Origin: Undibacter mobilis
GTDB taxonomy: Bacteria; Pseudomonadota; Alphaproteobacteria; Rhizobiales; Xanthobacteraceae
Length of the DNA stretch: 64,000 bases
Reading direction: 5' to 3'
NCBI RefSeq assembly: GCF_003367195.1
Contig: NZ_QRGO01000002.1
Location: 558,001 to 622,000 of the forward strand
Shown: positions 18,284-27,098 of the stretch, piece after piece
Position numbering within the stretch: the stretch's first letter is position 1
Layout of the letters: each line of letters starts with the position of its first letter
Translations under genes and position numbers: made by a program
The notes under the pieces: model-generated
Told to the model about the DNA's origin: nothing
Databases searched by the model: none
What the model saw: the letters and a program-made list of their open reading frames with translations, nothing else

Positions 18284-19309
18284 CTAGCGCAAAAGGTTGA
18301 AAGGAAAGTAGACGCCGCCCCGCGATTTCTTGCGCTTCATCGCCGGCCGCGGCCGCGGCAATGGCACGTCGGCAATCGCGATCGGCGCCGTTTTGGCCGG
18401 TTCGGCGGCAGCATCGTCGGCGTCGTCGGCGTGTTCCTCCGGGGCGGGCTCGTCCGGCTTTTTCTCGGACTTGGCTTCTGATTTGGCATCGCCCTTGGGG
18501 TCAGCTTTAGCGACCTCGGCCGGTTTCGGTGGTGGCGGCGGCGGCGGTGGCGGCTCGAGCACATTCCATTGGCACATGCGGAAGCCGCCGCGGCGCTGCG
18601 CCAGATCCACATGAATATGCTCTTCGTGATAGCCGTCCGAACCGGGGCCAAGCACGGTAGTGAAGCGCGCGCAGGCCGAAGCCCGCAAATCGGTCCGTAC
18701 GTCCTTGGCGAAAGTCTTGTCGGTGAGCAGCACGCTCTTCTTGTCGGTGAAGGTGATGCTGCGGACGTCGACCGCATTGCCCTTGCCATGCTCACTGAGC
18801 TTGGCGCCGAAGATGCGGTTACGGCCACGGCAGCTGTAGTCGTCGTAGGTCTCGACGCTGGCAAGCGTCTGGCCGTTCTTGGTGACCCGCGCTGCAACGT
18901 CGTCGCGCACCCACAGCGTGAACTGTTCCGCCATCTCACAACGCAGGAACGGGGCCGGCCTGATGTCGATGCGTCTGTCTTTGTTGATGAGGACGGCCTC
19001 GAGCTCGACCATGTCTTCGCCGCCGCAGGCGCCCGGCCCAATCAGGCGCGGGATCGGTCTGAGCTTGGCCGTTTTTTCCAGCCGCTGCCGGCACTCCGAG
19101 GGCGCCGACGTGACCGCAGCACCCTGGAAATCGGCGCCAGCGGCCTCGCGGAACGACAGAGGCTCACGCCATGGCGCAGGGGTCGCAGGCGTTGCCGGTA
19201 TCGCAGGCCGGGAGCGCGGCAGTGGCACATCATCGGCGAACGCGGGCAGGACGGCCGACAACAGCCCGCCCCCCACTGCGATGCAAAATGCTGCCGCCAA
19301 TCGCCTCAT
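18284..19309 (-). CDS. Extensin-like family exported protein with proline-rich tail
   Basis: A 341-residue protein with a signal peptide (MRRLAAAFCIAVGGG, cleaved near AFADD). The extensin-like C-terminal domain (about residues 70-255) contains GNAVDVRSITF and EEHIHVDLAQRRGG, a His/Asp pattern like that of D,D- or L,D-carboxypeptidase-type zinc enzymes, which suggests peptidoglycan cleavage. After the domain comes a run of prolines and then an Asp/Glu/Lys/Ala-rich, probably disordered tail. The tail may span the periplasm or bind the wall. The start is set by the signal peptide; the upstream extension does not look coding. Confidence 0.85.
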   Translation of the reverse strand: MRRLAAAFCIAVGGGLLSAVLPAFADDVPLPRSRPAIPATPATPAPWREPLSFREAAGADFQGAAVTSAPSECRQRLEKTAKLRPIPRLIGPGACGGEDMVELEAVLINKDRRIDIRPAPFLRCEMAEQFTLWVRDDVAARVTKNGQTLASVETYDDYSCRGRNRIFGAKLSEHGKGNAVDVRSITFTDKKSVLLTDKTFAKDVRTDLRASACARFTTVLGPGSDGYHEEHIHVDLAQRRGGFRMCQWNVLEPPPPPPPPPKPAEVAKADPKGDAKSEAKSEKKPDEPAPEEHADDADDAAAEPAKTAPIAIADVPLPRPRPAMKRKKSRGGVYFPFNLLR

Positions 19310-19494
19310 TGTTCGCGATCTCTGACACGAATGCGGCGTTTGTGCGAGGCACAAATCGAACCGGCCCACAACGCCGACGCTTTCACTTTCGTCCACGACC
19401 GCTAATCTATCCGTGACCGGCGAGGGGCCGGTCCAAAAAGCCGACAGGCTGCGGCGGCGATACAAGCCGCCCAACAACACGGAGAGGGAATTCC

Positions 19495-21135
19495 ATGCTT
19501 GGACTGATGCAGGGCTGGCCGCTGTTATGCCAGCGCATCGTCGATCACGCCGCCACATTCCATGGCGAGCGCAAGGTCATCACCCGCTCGGTCGAAGGAC
19601 CGATCGTCGAGACCAATTACGCCGAGATCCGCAGGCGCGCGCTCAAGGTGGCGCAGCGGCTGGATAAGGACGGCATCAGGCTCGGCGACCGGGTGGCGAC
19701 TTTGGCGTGGAACACCTGGCGGCACCTGGAATGCTGGTACGGTATCATGGGCATCGGCGCCATTTATCATACCGTGAACCCGCGTCTGTTCCCCGAGCAG
19801 ATCGTCTGGATCGTCAATCATGCCGAAGACCGCATGATGTTCGTCGATCTCACCTTCGTGCCGCTCATCGAGAAGATTGCCGACAAGCTGCCGACCATCG
19901 AGCGCTATGTCATCCTCACCGACGCCGCGCACATGCCGCAGACGACGCTCAAGAACGCGGTCGCCTATGAGGACTGGATTGCGCAAGTCGATGGCGACTT
20001 CGCCTGGAAAGAGTTCGACGAGAACACCGCCGCCGGCATGTGCTACACCTCCGGCACCACCGGCCACCCGAAGGGCGTGCTCTACTCGCATCGCTCCAAC
20101 GTGCTGCATTCGATGATTGCGGCGATGCCCGACGCCATGGCGGCGTCGAGCCGCGACACGATCCTGCCCGTGGTGCCGATGTTCCATGCCAATTGCTGGG
20201 GCCTGGCGCTGACCGCGCCGATGGTCGGCGCGACGCTGGTGATGCCCGGGCCGAAGATGGACGGCGCCTCGATCTACGAACTGCTCACCAAATACAAGGT
20301 CAGCTTCACCGCCGCGGTGCCGACCGTATGGCTGATGCTGCTGCAGGATCTCGAAAAGACCGGCGGCAAGCTGCCCGACCTCAAGCGCGTCGTCATCGGC
20401 GGCTCGGCCTGCCCGCGCGCCATGACCAAGACCTTCCAGGACGTCTACGACGTCGAGGTCATCCATGCCTGGGGCATGACCGAGATGAGCCCGCTCGGCT
20501 CGCTCTGCACCATGAAGCCGGAATACGTACACCTCACCGGCGACGCCAAGCTCGACATCGAGATGAAACAAGGCCACCCGCCGTTCGGCGTCGAGATGAA
20601 GATCACCGACGACAACAACAAGCCTCTGCCCTGGGACGGTAAGGTGTTCGGCCGGCTCAAGGTGCGCGGGCCGGCGGTGGCCAAGAGCTACTACAAGGGC
20701 GAAGGCAACGAGGCCTTCGACAAGGACGGCTGGTTCGACACCGGCGACGTCGCCACCATGGACCCTTACGGCTATATGCAGATCACCGATCGCTCCAAGG
20801 ACGTGATCAAGTCCGGCGGCGAATGGATCTCGTCGATCGATCTGGAAAATCTCGCCGTCGGCTATCCCAAGGTGGCGGAAGCCGCCGTAATCGGCGTTGC
20901 GCATCCCAAATGGGACGAGCGGCCGCTCCTCGTCATCGTGCTCAAGAAGGGCGAGACAGCCACAAAGGATGAAATCCTCGGATTCATGCAGGGCAAATGC
21001 GCCAAGTGGTGGATGCCGGACGATGTCGCCTTCGTCGACGAAATTCCCCACACTGCGACGGGGAAGATTCAGAAGATTACGCTCAGGAAGCAGTTCGCGG
21101 ATTATCGGCTTCCGGCGGGAGAGGCGGCGGAGTGA
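19495..21135 (+). CDS. Acyl-CoA synthetase, AMP-forming (AlkK/DmdB-like)
   Basis: A 546-residue member of the ANL superfamily that activates a fatty or short carboxylic acid to its CoA thioester through an acyl-AMP. It has the P-loop-like YTSGTTGHPKGV (about residue 183), HAWGMTEMSPLG, the GWFDTGDVA hinge region and the C-terminal catalytic lysine in TATGKIQKITLR. The opening MLGLMQGWPLLCQRIVDHAA resembles medium-chain or 3-methylthiopropionate CoA ligases. Exact chain length is unknown. A GGAGAGGG ribosome-binding site lies 6 bases before the ATG. Its last 53 bases overlap the convergent membrane-hydrolase gene. Confidence 0.92.
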   Translation: MLGLMQGWPLLCQRIVDHAATFHGERKVITRSVEGPIVETNYAEIRRRALKVAQRLDKDGIRLGDRVATLAWNTWRHLECWYGIMGIGAIYHTVNPRLFPEQIVWIVNHAEDRMMFVDLTFVPLIEKIADKLPTIERYVILTDAAHMPQTTLKNAVAYEDWIAQVDGDFAWKEFDENTAAGMCYTSGTTGHPKGVLYSHRSNVLHSMIAAMPDAMAASSRDTILPVVPMFHANCWGLALTAPMVGATLVMPGPKMDGASIYELLTKYKVSFTAAVPTVWLMLLQDLEKTGGKLPDLKRVVIGGSACPRAMTKTFQDVYDVEVIHAWGMTEMSPLGSLCTMKPEYVHLTGDAKLDIEMKQGHPPFGVEMKITDDNNKPLPWDGKVFGRLKVRGPAVAKSYYKGEGNEAFDKDGWFDTGDVATMDPYGYMQITDRSKDVIKSGGEWISSIDLENLAVGYPKVAEAAVIGVAHPKWDERPLLVIVLKKGETATKDEILGFMQGKCAKWWMPDDVAFVDEIPHTATGKIQKITLRKQFADYRLPAGEAAE

Positions 21136-22798
21136 GATGACCGGGCCCAACCCTTGCGTCATGGCGCAGTCTGCGCCGAACGAGGTAGGCGCAGACGCGG
21201 GCTATTTGCTCCGCCCGAAAATGAATCAATCCGTGAACGCCGTATCGAAATGGCATAAATATCTGGACCGAAGATGCTTTTACAAACCGTCCGTCCAACA
21301 ATGTCGACCGCCGGACGGACGCAGCACGCCCACCACCGCCGGACATGTCCACGGGAAAGGCGACTCGGTCTCCGCGCCCGGCAATCAATATGACCGGACA
21401 ATCGACATCTCCCCATGCGGGGTCGATCTTCGAAAGCTCACCGATCCGCCACAAGAGTGATTTGACATAGCCAATTCGCAGCCTTCGCACATCCGATGCC
21501 ACATGAGCGACGACGTCCAACGCCGCGCCAGACGCCCGCACCGCCAGATCACCCACGACTTGAAAGTTCCGCAAGATCAGAATGAGCGTCCCGAAAGTCG
21601 CATCGCGCAAGAAACGAGAAATCAGAGCCGACGGCGCATGCTCGAACAGACCGACGGGAGAAATCAAAATAACCGCGTTAATCTTTGTCTTCGGCGATCT
21701 CTCCTTAAGACAACGAATCGCATGCGACACTTTGATCGCGCCCTCCGAATGGCCAATCAATGTCACGACGCATGGCTTAACGCCGCCGATATAATTCACC
21801 GCGGCCATCGACTCGATCAAGATAGAGTTCTTTTCTCCGGCCACCGGCTTGGTTTCCAGACTGACGACCCGTGTGTCCGCAGCACTCGCCAGGTGACCGC
21901 AGAACCTGACAAGCGAATGGGCGCCGCCAGCGGACCAGCCCGGCAAAAAAAATATCGCACCGCCTTCAAGAGAGTCACGACCGTAGCTCCTCGAGACGAC
22001 CTCGACGCTCTTGCCATCGACGTCGACCGTCTGGAGAACGGCGCCGCCTCCATCGTCGTCGTCATCGATACAAGATAGAAACGATTCAATATCGTTGATC
22101 TTTAGTTCGACGATCGAACACAGATACACGACAACGATAAAGATCGTATCGATGTAATGCCTGTGAACCGACTGCAAAATACCGATTGGAAGCGACACAA
22201 GCACCGCTATGAACATGTACTTGGCGTACCGCCACAGTATCGAGATCGACGCGCTGCAGTATTCAATAACGGCCTCATATACACGGACGGCATCGCTTTC
22301 AAAATGATCTTCAAAGACCTGTAGTGCACGCTGATTCTGCGTTTGGAATTTCATATTCCATATCGCGACCATGCCAAGAATCATCGTCATCATGAGCCAG
22401 AACGAAGTCCACGCCATTCGCTCCGATGGAATCGTGAGAACGACGCATGTTTCGAACAATCCAAATAAAAAAGGAATCGCTGTGTCGAGAAATTTCTGCC
22501 TATAGGCATGAAACTGGTCGTTCGTCGCATAGGCATGCCAGATCGTCATAATCCCGAGGATTGAGATGACTATCTTCACAAGAGAATTGACGGGAACGAT
22601 TGACCAATCGAGCGTCGAAAGCGCCTTGCTGAACGTTTCGACTAGGCTATCCCCGCCGCGGGAGTTGTCCACCATGACCCAGAGGAAAGCCGCGAGGGGC
22701 ACAGCTTGGACGACGGTGATCAGAGAATTGTAAGTGCCTGCTCCATAGGGAGACAGCGGCTCCCTGATGCTATGCATGACACGCTTTCGCCGCCCCAT
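21083..22798 (-). CDS. Six-helix membrane protein fused to an alpha/beta hydrolase
   Basis: About 571 residues from MGRRKRVMHS. The N-terminal 240 residues hold six hydrophobic segments (about 24-43, 68-90, 103-123, 131-148, 191-210, 215-232). An acidic linker (CIDDDDDGGG, 243-252) leads to an alpha/beta hydrolase domain (about 262-545) with an oxyanion-loop-like FLPGWSAGG, the nucleophile elbow GHSEGA (Ser351), an acid in AGRGDRVAF (Asp477) and a candidate His at 522 or 526. The triad looks complete, so an esterase or lipase at the inner membrane is likely. I know no named family with this architecture. Base use is AT-richer than neighbours, especially in the membrane part, and its 3' end lies inside the acyl-CoA ligase gene, which suggests acquisition by transfer. 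Confidence 0.75.
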   Translation of the reverse strand: MGRRKRVMHSIREPLSPYGAGTYNSLITVVQAVPLAAFLWVMVDNSRGGDSLVETFSKALSTLDWSIVPVNSLVKIVISILGIMTIWHAYATNDQFHAYRQKFLDTAIPFLFGLFETCVVLTIPSERMAWTSFWLMMTMILGMVAIWNMKFQTQNQRALQVFEDHFESDAVRVYEAVIEYCSASISILWRYAKYMFIAVLVSLPIGILQSVHRHYIDTIFIVVVYLCSIVELKINDIESFLSCIDDDDDGGGAVLQTVDVDGKSVEVVSRSYGRDSLEGGAIFFLPGWSAGGAHSLVRFCGHLASAADTRVVSLETKPVAGEKNSILIESMAAVNYIGGVKPCVVTLIGHSEGAIKVSHAIRCLKERSPKTKINAVILISPVGLFEHAPSALISRFLRDATFGTLILILRNFQVVGDLAVRASGAALDVVAHVASDVRRLRIGYVKSLLWRIGELSKIDPAWGDVDCPVILIAGRGDRVAFPVDMSGGGGRAASVRRSTLLDGRFVKASSVQIFMPFRYGVHGLIHFRAEQIARVCAYLVRRRLRHDARVGPGHLTPPPLPPEADNPRTAS

Positions 22799-22932
22799 TT
22801 GCGCCCCCCATATTGTGACAATTATATGTCGCCTGGGTTGTGCACCGCCAGATCTTTTACACGTAAAAATTGCGATTATTGAAGCGCTTTGACCGCCAGA
22901 GGGACCGGTCAAAGCACTCGGCAATGGCCGAC

Positions 22933-23361
22933 TCAGGAGGACGGCTCAATTCTAACTTTGGTTGCCTCGTCCGCCTTACCGCCGCAATATTTCTCGATCG
23001 CCTCCCCGAACACACCCTCCCCTTGCGCCTTCGCGAACAGCGTCATCGACGATCTGAATTTCATATCGTCGGGCGATCCGAAAATTTCTGCGACCGAACG
23101 CCCCGACACACCAACCAACTGCGTACACTCAACAAGACGCGGGCCCAAGACCGGATGCGCGAGATAAGCCCGCGCCTCGTCGAGGCCGGAGATCGCATAT
23201 TTCTGCGACATCATGCTGAGCCCAAGCCCCGCAATCTGCGGGAAGATGAACCATATCCAGTGCGTCCGCTTCCTTCCGCGGCGCAATTCATCGCAGGCGG
23301 TCGCGTAGACCGCCGCCTGCGCGGTAACGAACCGATCGAGATTAAAAACATCCTGCGTCAT
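22933..23361 (-). CDS. DUF1810 family protein
   Basis: A 142-residue protein starting MTQDVFNLDRFVTAQAAVY, with the family landmarks GRKRTHWIWFIFPQIAGLG, YAISGLDEARAYLAHPVLG and FGSPDDMKFRSSMTLFA. DUF1810 proteins are small, soluble and widespread, with no established biochemical role. It is on the same strand as, and 134 bases upstream of, the membrane-hydrolase gene, and the two could form one transferred unit. An in-frame GTG four codons upstream is an alternative start; neither has a clear ribosome-binding site. Confidence 0.85.
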   Translation of the reverse strand: MTQDVFNLDRFVTAQAAVYATACDELRRGRKRTHWIWFIFPQIAGLGLSMMSQKYAISGLDEARAYLAHPVLGPRLVECTQLVGVSGRSVAEIFGSPDDMKFRSSMTLFAKAQGEGVFGEAIEKYCGGKADEATKVRIEPSS

Positions 23362-23821
23362 ACCCGTCACCACGCTTCGTAACTAAGATACCGAGTTCTT
23401 TTATCGACAATTAATGTCCGCACCTTGGGCACGCTCGTTAACGTGTTCGCAGCGACCAGGGTCCAGAGGAAACGGCGCTGAAGCGTCAAGCCGGCGAAAT
23501 GATTCCGGCGGATCGCGGATAGCGTTTATTGTCGATGCTGTCGGCGTGGGCCGCAATGCCCGACGCATATTTATGCCATGTTGTGGCCACGCCCCGGCCG
23601 GTTTGCGACAGCACCTGTTCCCACGCGCAATATCACCAATTCATGCAGCGGTAACGGAACGTGACGGCACCATTGTTCCCTGGTGACGTTATCTTGGCAC
23701 CTGCTAGGGCGAACCGCCCGGACTAACCCCGAAGAACGATGATCACATCACGCCTCGCGCAGTCGAGCGTGCGAGCGATGTTTCGCGCCTTAAAGGGTGC
23801 AATCAACCAACGGAGGGACCG
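23362..23821. other. Intergenic region of 460 bp at the edge of the islet
   Basis: No gene is supported here. An open frame of 90 codons on the plus strand (from 23414) has no ribosome-binding site and a composition like non-coding shadow. Part of the DNA near 23385-23415 is AT-rich. I see no integrase remnant, tRNA or direct repeat marking a junction. Confidence 0.5.
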
Positions 23822-24049
23822 ATGATCAATATCGACCTGCCGCCCCTCTGCCCCGTCTGTGGTGGCAAGACCCGATTGAGAGAGATGCATCGCACGCCGC
23901 GCGGTGACGGATACAGTTGTTTTTTCCGCTGCGTCGACTGTCGCACCGATTACCCGCGCAAGCTGACGGCCGATGATGCGAAATCCGCTGGCTTCCTGTC
24001 GGCGCCGTCGACCGGGGACGGGAATCGGGATCCCGCGGCACAGGGCTGA
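23822..24049 (+). CDS. Small zinc-ribbon protein (75 aa)
   Basis: Starts [19 protein letters not shown] and contains CPVCGG and, about 26 residues later, CVDC, the spacing of a four-cysteine zinc ribbon (about residues 10-42), ending in a flexible tail. The start is well supported: GGAGGG lies 4 bases ahead of the ATG. Such mini-proteins often bind nucleic acid or partners, but I recognise no family. An FKBP gene follows 100 bases downstream on the same strand. Confidence 0.7.
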   Translation: MINIDLPPLCPVCGGKTRLREMHRTPRGDGYSCFFRCVDCRTDYPRKLTADDAKSAGFLSAPSTGDGNRDPAAQG

Positions 24050-24149
24050 AGCCGACTTGGAACACGACTTGGGAAATCGCAAGTCCTCGGGTAAAAGGCC
24101 GCGACGGCGGCGCCGGCATCCGGCGCTGCGTTTTTCAAGGAGCGCCGGA

Positions 24150-24584
24150 ATGCCGATTACCCGCCGGGCCGCCTTGCTCGCGGCCATTGCCGCGAGCCTC
24201 GCGCCCTTCCCCGCCACCGCACAGACCGGAAAGACTATGACCACTGCTTCAGGCCTTCAGATCCAGGACACCCAAGCCGGCACCGGCGCCACGCCCAAGC
24301 GCGGCCAGACCTGCGTGATGCACTACACCGGCTGGCTCTATGAGAACGGCCAGAAGGGCAAGAAATTCGATTCGTCCGTCGATCGCGGCGAACCCTTCGA
24401 ATTCCCGATCGGTACCGGCCGCGTCATCAAGGGCTGGGACGAAGGCGTCGCCACCATGAAAGTCGGCGGCAAGCGCACACTCATCATCCCGCCGGAGCTC
24501 GGCTACGGCGCGCGCGGCGCCGGCGGCGTCATTCCGCCGAACGCGACGTTGATCTTCGACGTCGAATTGCTCGGCGTGAAGTAA
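24150..24584 (+). CDS. Exported FKBP-type peptidyl-prolyl cis-trans isomerase
   Basis: A 144-residue protein with a signal peptide ([25 protein letters not shown], perhaps Tat-like because of the RR) and one FKBP domain: [39 protein letters not shown] and [29 protein letters not shown], with most FK506-pocket residues visible. It would speed proline isomerisation during folding in the periplasm. AAGGAG 7 bases ahead supports the start. A hairpin lies 22 bases after the stop. Confidence 0.93.
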   Translation: MPITRRAALLAAIAASLAPFPATAQTGKTMTTASGLQIQDTQAGTGATPKRGQTCVMHYTGWLYENGQKGKKFDSSVDRGEPFEFPIGTGRVIKGWDEGVATMKVGGKRTLIIPPELGYGARGAGGVIPPNATLIFDVELLGVK

Positions 24585-24606
24585 GCGCGGCGCTTGAAAA
24601 AATGAA

Positions 24607-24639
24607 ACGGCCTCCGGTGCCAAACGCGCCGGAGGCCGT
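24607..24639 (+). terminator. Terminator-like hairpin after the FKBP gene
   Basis: Perfect 11-base arms ACGGCCTCCGG (24607-24617) and CCGGAGGCCGT (24629-24639) around an 11-base loop, placed just after the FKBP stop. Only scattered T bases follow, so intrinsic termination would be imperfect; it may instead protect the 3' end of the transcript. Confidence 0.55.
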
Positions 24640-24708
24640 GTTGCATTAAGAGCCGGTTAACCATGATTTCTTAATGTCCGTTAACGGTTCAACCGGGAAT
24701 GGACGCGC

Positions 24709-25845
24709 GTGACGACAGCGATCGGCTCAAATCCTTACGGCGCCGCGGGCGCCGCCTATGGCTCGCAAACCGCCAGCACCGCGGCAACGACAACCAAGAC
24801 GACGGACAAGACCGGCGACAACACGGGCTCAGCGACAAGCAGCACCGACACGGTCGATTTGTCCGACGCCGCCAAGGCCTACCTCTCGAACCAAACGACC
24901 AACGCGGCAAGTCTGGCCGCGACGGCGCGAAAATGGTTCGACGCGCAGTACAAGACGACCGGCCGCTCGTCGCCAATGCTCGACGGTAGTGTGGCGCTCG
25001 ACATGACCTCGATCAGCCGCGAAACGCTGTCAGCCATTGCCGCCAATACCGACAACCTGTTCAGCCAGGACGAAGTGCTTGCCGCCGGCGCGACGCTGCA
25101 GAAGCGCTTCGACGATGCATTGGCGCCGCATGTCGTCGTCGCCCGCCACACCGGCGATTATGCCGGCCTTTACAAGGCCGCCGCCGACTATCTCGACAAG
25201 GCCGGCGCCGATGAACGCGCGACGCCATTGTGGATCAGCACCCGGAAAGCCGTCGATGAGGGACTGGCGCTGGCGCGGCAATCGCCGATGAAGGCGCCGC
25301 AAACCACGAACGGCAATGACCCCATTGCGGCGCTGCTGCAAAAGACATCGCAGGTCGCCAATGCCAGCAATGCGACCTCCGACGCCGCGATTGTCACCGA
25401 TGCGCGGGCGCGGCTCGATGCGCTGGCCAACAAGGCGCGCGACGCCGGCACCGAGCTGGTGTTCGATTCAACACGCAAGACCGGCCAGTTCGTCGACTTC
25501 ACGAGTTTCAGCAACCAGTCGCTGGCTCTGGTCACGCTCAATCAGGATGGAAAGTTCTCCGCGGAAGAAGCGCGCGCGGCCAAGGCAGAACTGTCCCAGC
25601 GTCACCGCGCCAGTCTCATGACAGTCTTCAGCGGGTCCAGCGGCTCGACCGATGCCGGCAGTCAGAGCCTGGCTCTGATCAGCCACTACAACAAGATGAG
25701 CGCCGCCGAGAAGGCGGCCTCGGGCTACAACAGCGATCTGCAAAACCGGCTGGTCCAGAATTACCGGCTGGCGTCGATGTTCAATGGCGGCTCGAGCGGC
25801 AGTTCCGGCAGCAAGGCCACCAGTCTGGTCAGCTACCTGAAGTAA
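24709..25845 (+). CDS. Hypothetical protein (378 aa) with one EF-hand-like loop
   Basis: I do not recognise this protein. It starts at a GTG, and its first 50 residues are Ala/Thr/Ser/Gly-rich and probably disordered. A helical, alanine-rich middle follows. Near residue 280 the segment LNQDGKFSAEEARAAK resembles half an EF-hand calcium loop. The C-terminus is rich in Gly and Ser (GGSSGSSGSK) before SLVSYLK. There is no signal peptide. The low-complexity ends suggest a secreted or surface protein exported by a non-Sec route, but nothing in the context (FKBP upstream, metallopeptidase downstream) proves this. Confidence 0.65.
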   Translation: MTTAIGSNPYGAAGAAYGSQTASTAATTTKTTDKTGDNTGSATSSTDTVDLSDAAKAYLSNQTTNAASLAATARKWFDAQYKTTGRSSPMLDGSVALDMTSISRETLSAIAANTDNLFSQDEVLAAGATLQKRFDDALAPHVVVARHTGDYAGLYKAAADYLDKAGADERATPLWISTRKAVDEGLALARQSPMKAPQTTNGNDPIAALLQKTSQVANASNATSDAAIVTDARARLDALANKARDAGTELVFDSTRKTGQFVDFTSFSNQSLALVTLNQDGKFSAEEARAAKAELSQRHRASLMTVFSGSSGSTDAGSQSLALISHYNKMSAAEKAASGYNSDLQNRLVQNYRLASMFNGGSSGSSGSKATSLVSYLK

Positions 25846-25861
25846 CGCGCGAACTGGCCTC

Positions 25862-27001
25862 TTAGCCGGCCTTGCGTGTCCACGGCAGCAAACCGCCGAT
25901 CAGCGCGTCGGCCAGCGACGTCGATGGCTCTCGGCCGGCGCGAGCGCGATCATGGACCAGCCCGTGGATGAAGCCGAGTTTGCGGATCACCCCCGGCGAC
26001 AGCACGAAGGGATAAAGATCGCGTGCGCCCATCGAGCGGTTGACGTTGTTCATGGCGAACACATAAGGCAACCAGGCGTCGACGATCTGCTCGATGCTGT
26101 CCGCACGATAGGGGTCGAACGTGACCCTGGCCGCAAACTCGCCGGTGTTGTCCACCTTCGGCTTCACCGACATGCCCGAGGCCACGACCATCTCCAGCGT
26201 ATCGACGATGTGGATGTAGTGCGCCCAGGTTTCGGCGAAATCCTCCCAAGGATGCGCGCTGGCGTATTGCGACACGAAATTGTCTTGCCAATCGGTCGGC
26301 GTGCCATCCTTGTAGTACCGCTGCAGCGCTGCGCCGTAATCCTCGCTATCGTCGCCGAACATGGCGCGGCAAGCGTCGAGCTTGCCGCCGTCGCGCACCA
26401 GGACATCCCAATAGTAGTGGCCGATCTCGTGCCGGAAATGGCCGAGCAGCGTCCGGTACGGCTCGCCCATCGCAACACGGCGTCTTTCGCGCTCGGCGTC
26501 GTTGGCCTCGGCGAGCGCAATGGTGATCTTGCCGCTGTCATGGCCGGTCATGACCTTGGGGCCGCCAATCTGGGGGGCGTCCGCCAGGAATTCAAACGAC
26601 AGGCCCCGCACCGGGTCGTCGATGATCGTGGTCAGCGGCAGGTTGAGGCGGATCAGCGAATAAAACAGCCGGTGTTTGGCCATTTCCAGCGCCTGCCAGG
26701 CCGGCAGGTTGGCCGGCACCGACAGATCGGGGATGGTCTGATTATGCCGACAGGCCAGGCAATAGGCGTCGGTCGTTTCGTCCGGGACGAACCAGTTGCA
26801 AACGCCGTGCTCCGCATTGGCACACAAAAGCCGGCGCTGTTCCGGCGCATTGAGCGGCTTCCACCAGTTATCGCCAAGCGGTTCGATCGCGGTCATTTCG
26901 GTCTGCGCCGGCCGATAGGCAAGCCTATGACCACAGACTTCGCAGGAGACGTTGTCGAAATAAACAATGTTGCCGCAGGACTGGCACTTGAACAGTTTCA
27001 T
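25862..27001 (-). CDS. Zinc-ribbon plus putative zinc metallopeptidase (Peptidase_Mx-like)
   Basis: A 379-residue cytosolic protein. The N-terminus is a zinc ribbon with Cys6, Cys9, Cys20 and Cys23, followed by a second cysteine set at 60, 68, 81 and 84. The main domain carries HEIGH at 191-195 (GHFRHEIGHYYWDVLV), a gluzincin-type HExxH, and a later EDFAETWAHYIHI segment that may supply the third ligand. The layout matches the DUF2248 / putative zinc-binding metallopeptidase family found in proteobacteria. The substrate is unknown. It converges on the EF-hand-like gene, 16 bases apart. Confidence 0.88.
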   Translation of the reverse strand: MKLFKCQSCGNIVYFDNVSCEVCGHRLAYRPAQTEMTAIEPLGDNWWKPLNAPEQRRLLCANAEHGVCNWFVPDETTDAYCLACRHNQTIPDLSVPANLPAWQALEMAKHRLFYSLIRLNLPLTTIIDDPVRGLSFEFLADAPQIGGPKVMTGHDSGKITIALAEANDAERERRRVAMGEPYRTLLGHFRHEIGHYYWDVLVRDGGKLDACRAMFGDDSEDYGAALQRYYKDGTPTDWQDNFVSQYASAHPWEDFAETWAHYIHIVDTLEMVVASGMSVKPKVDNTGEFAARVTFDPYRADSIEQIVDAWLPYVFAMNNVNRSMGARDLYPFVLSPGVIRKLGFIHGLVHDRARAGREPSTSLADALIGGLLPWTRKAG

Positions 27002-27098
27002 AACATTTCAAAATGTGCGGGCAGAGCCGGGTTGAGCGAACCCACAGCAACGCCAAGGCTTCTGCCGGGTTCCGGCCAACCGGCAACCGACCGCTTTT

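Noticed and set aside
19495..21135. DMSP catabolism together with the AcuI-like reductase at 52763-53749
   Set aside because: The two genes are 31 kb apart with no other dmd or acu gene; both have common alternative roles.
19525..21162. 545-codon open frame on the minus strand
   Set aside because: It is the mirror of the acyl-CoA ligase gene; no ribosome-binding site or motif.
21083..23361. Possible anti-phage defence or toxin-antitoxin unit made of the membrane hydrolase and DUF1810 genes
   Set aside because: No nuclease, kinase, NADase or antitoxin feature is visible, and I know of no defence system with this pair; only the islet character is kept as a finding.
23414..23686. 90-codon open frame in the islet flank
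   Set aside because: No ribosome-binding site, no recognisable motif and a composition like shadow frames.
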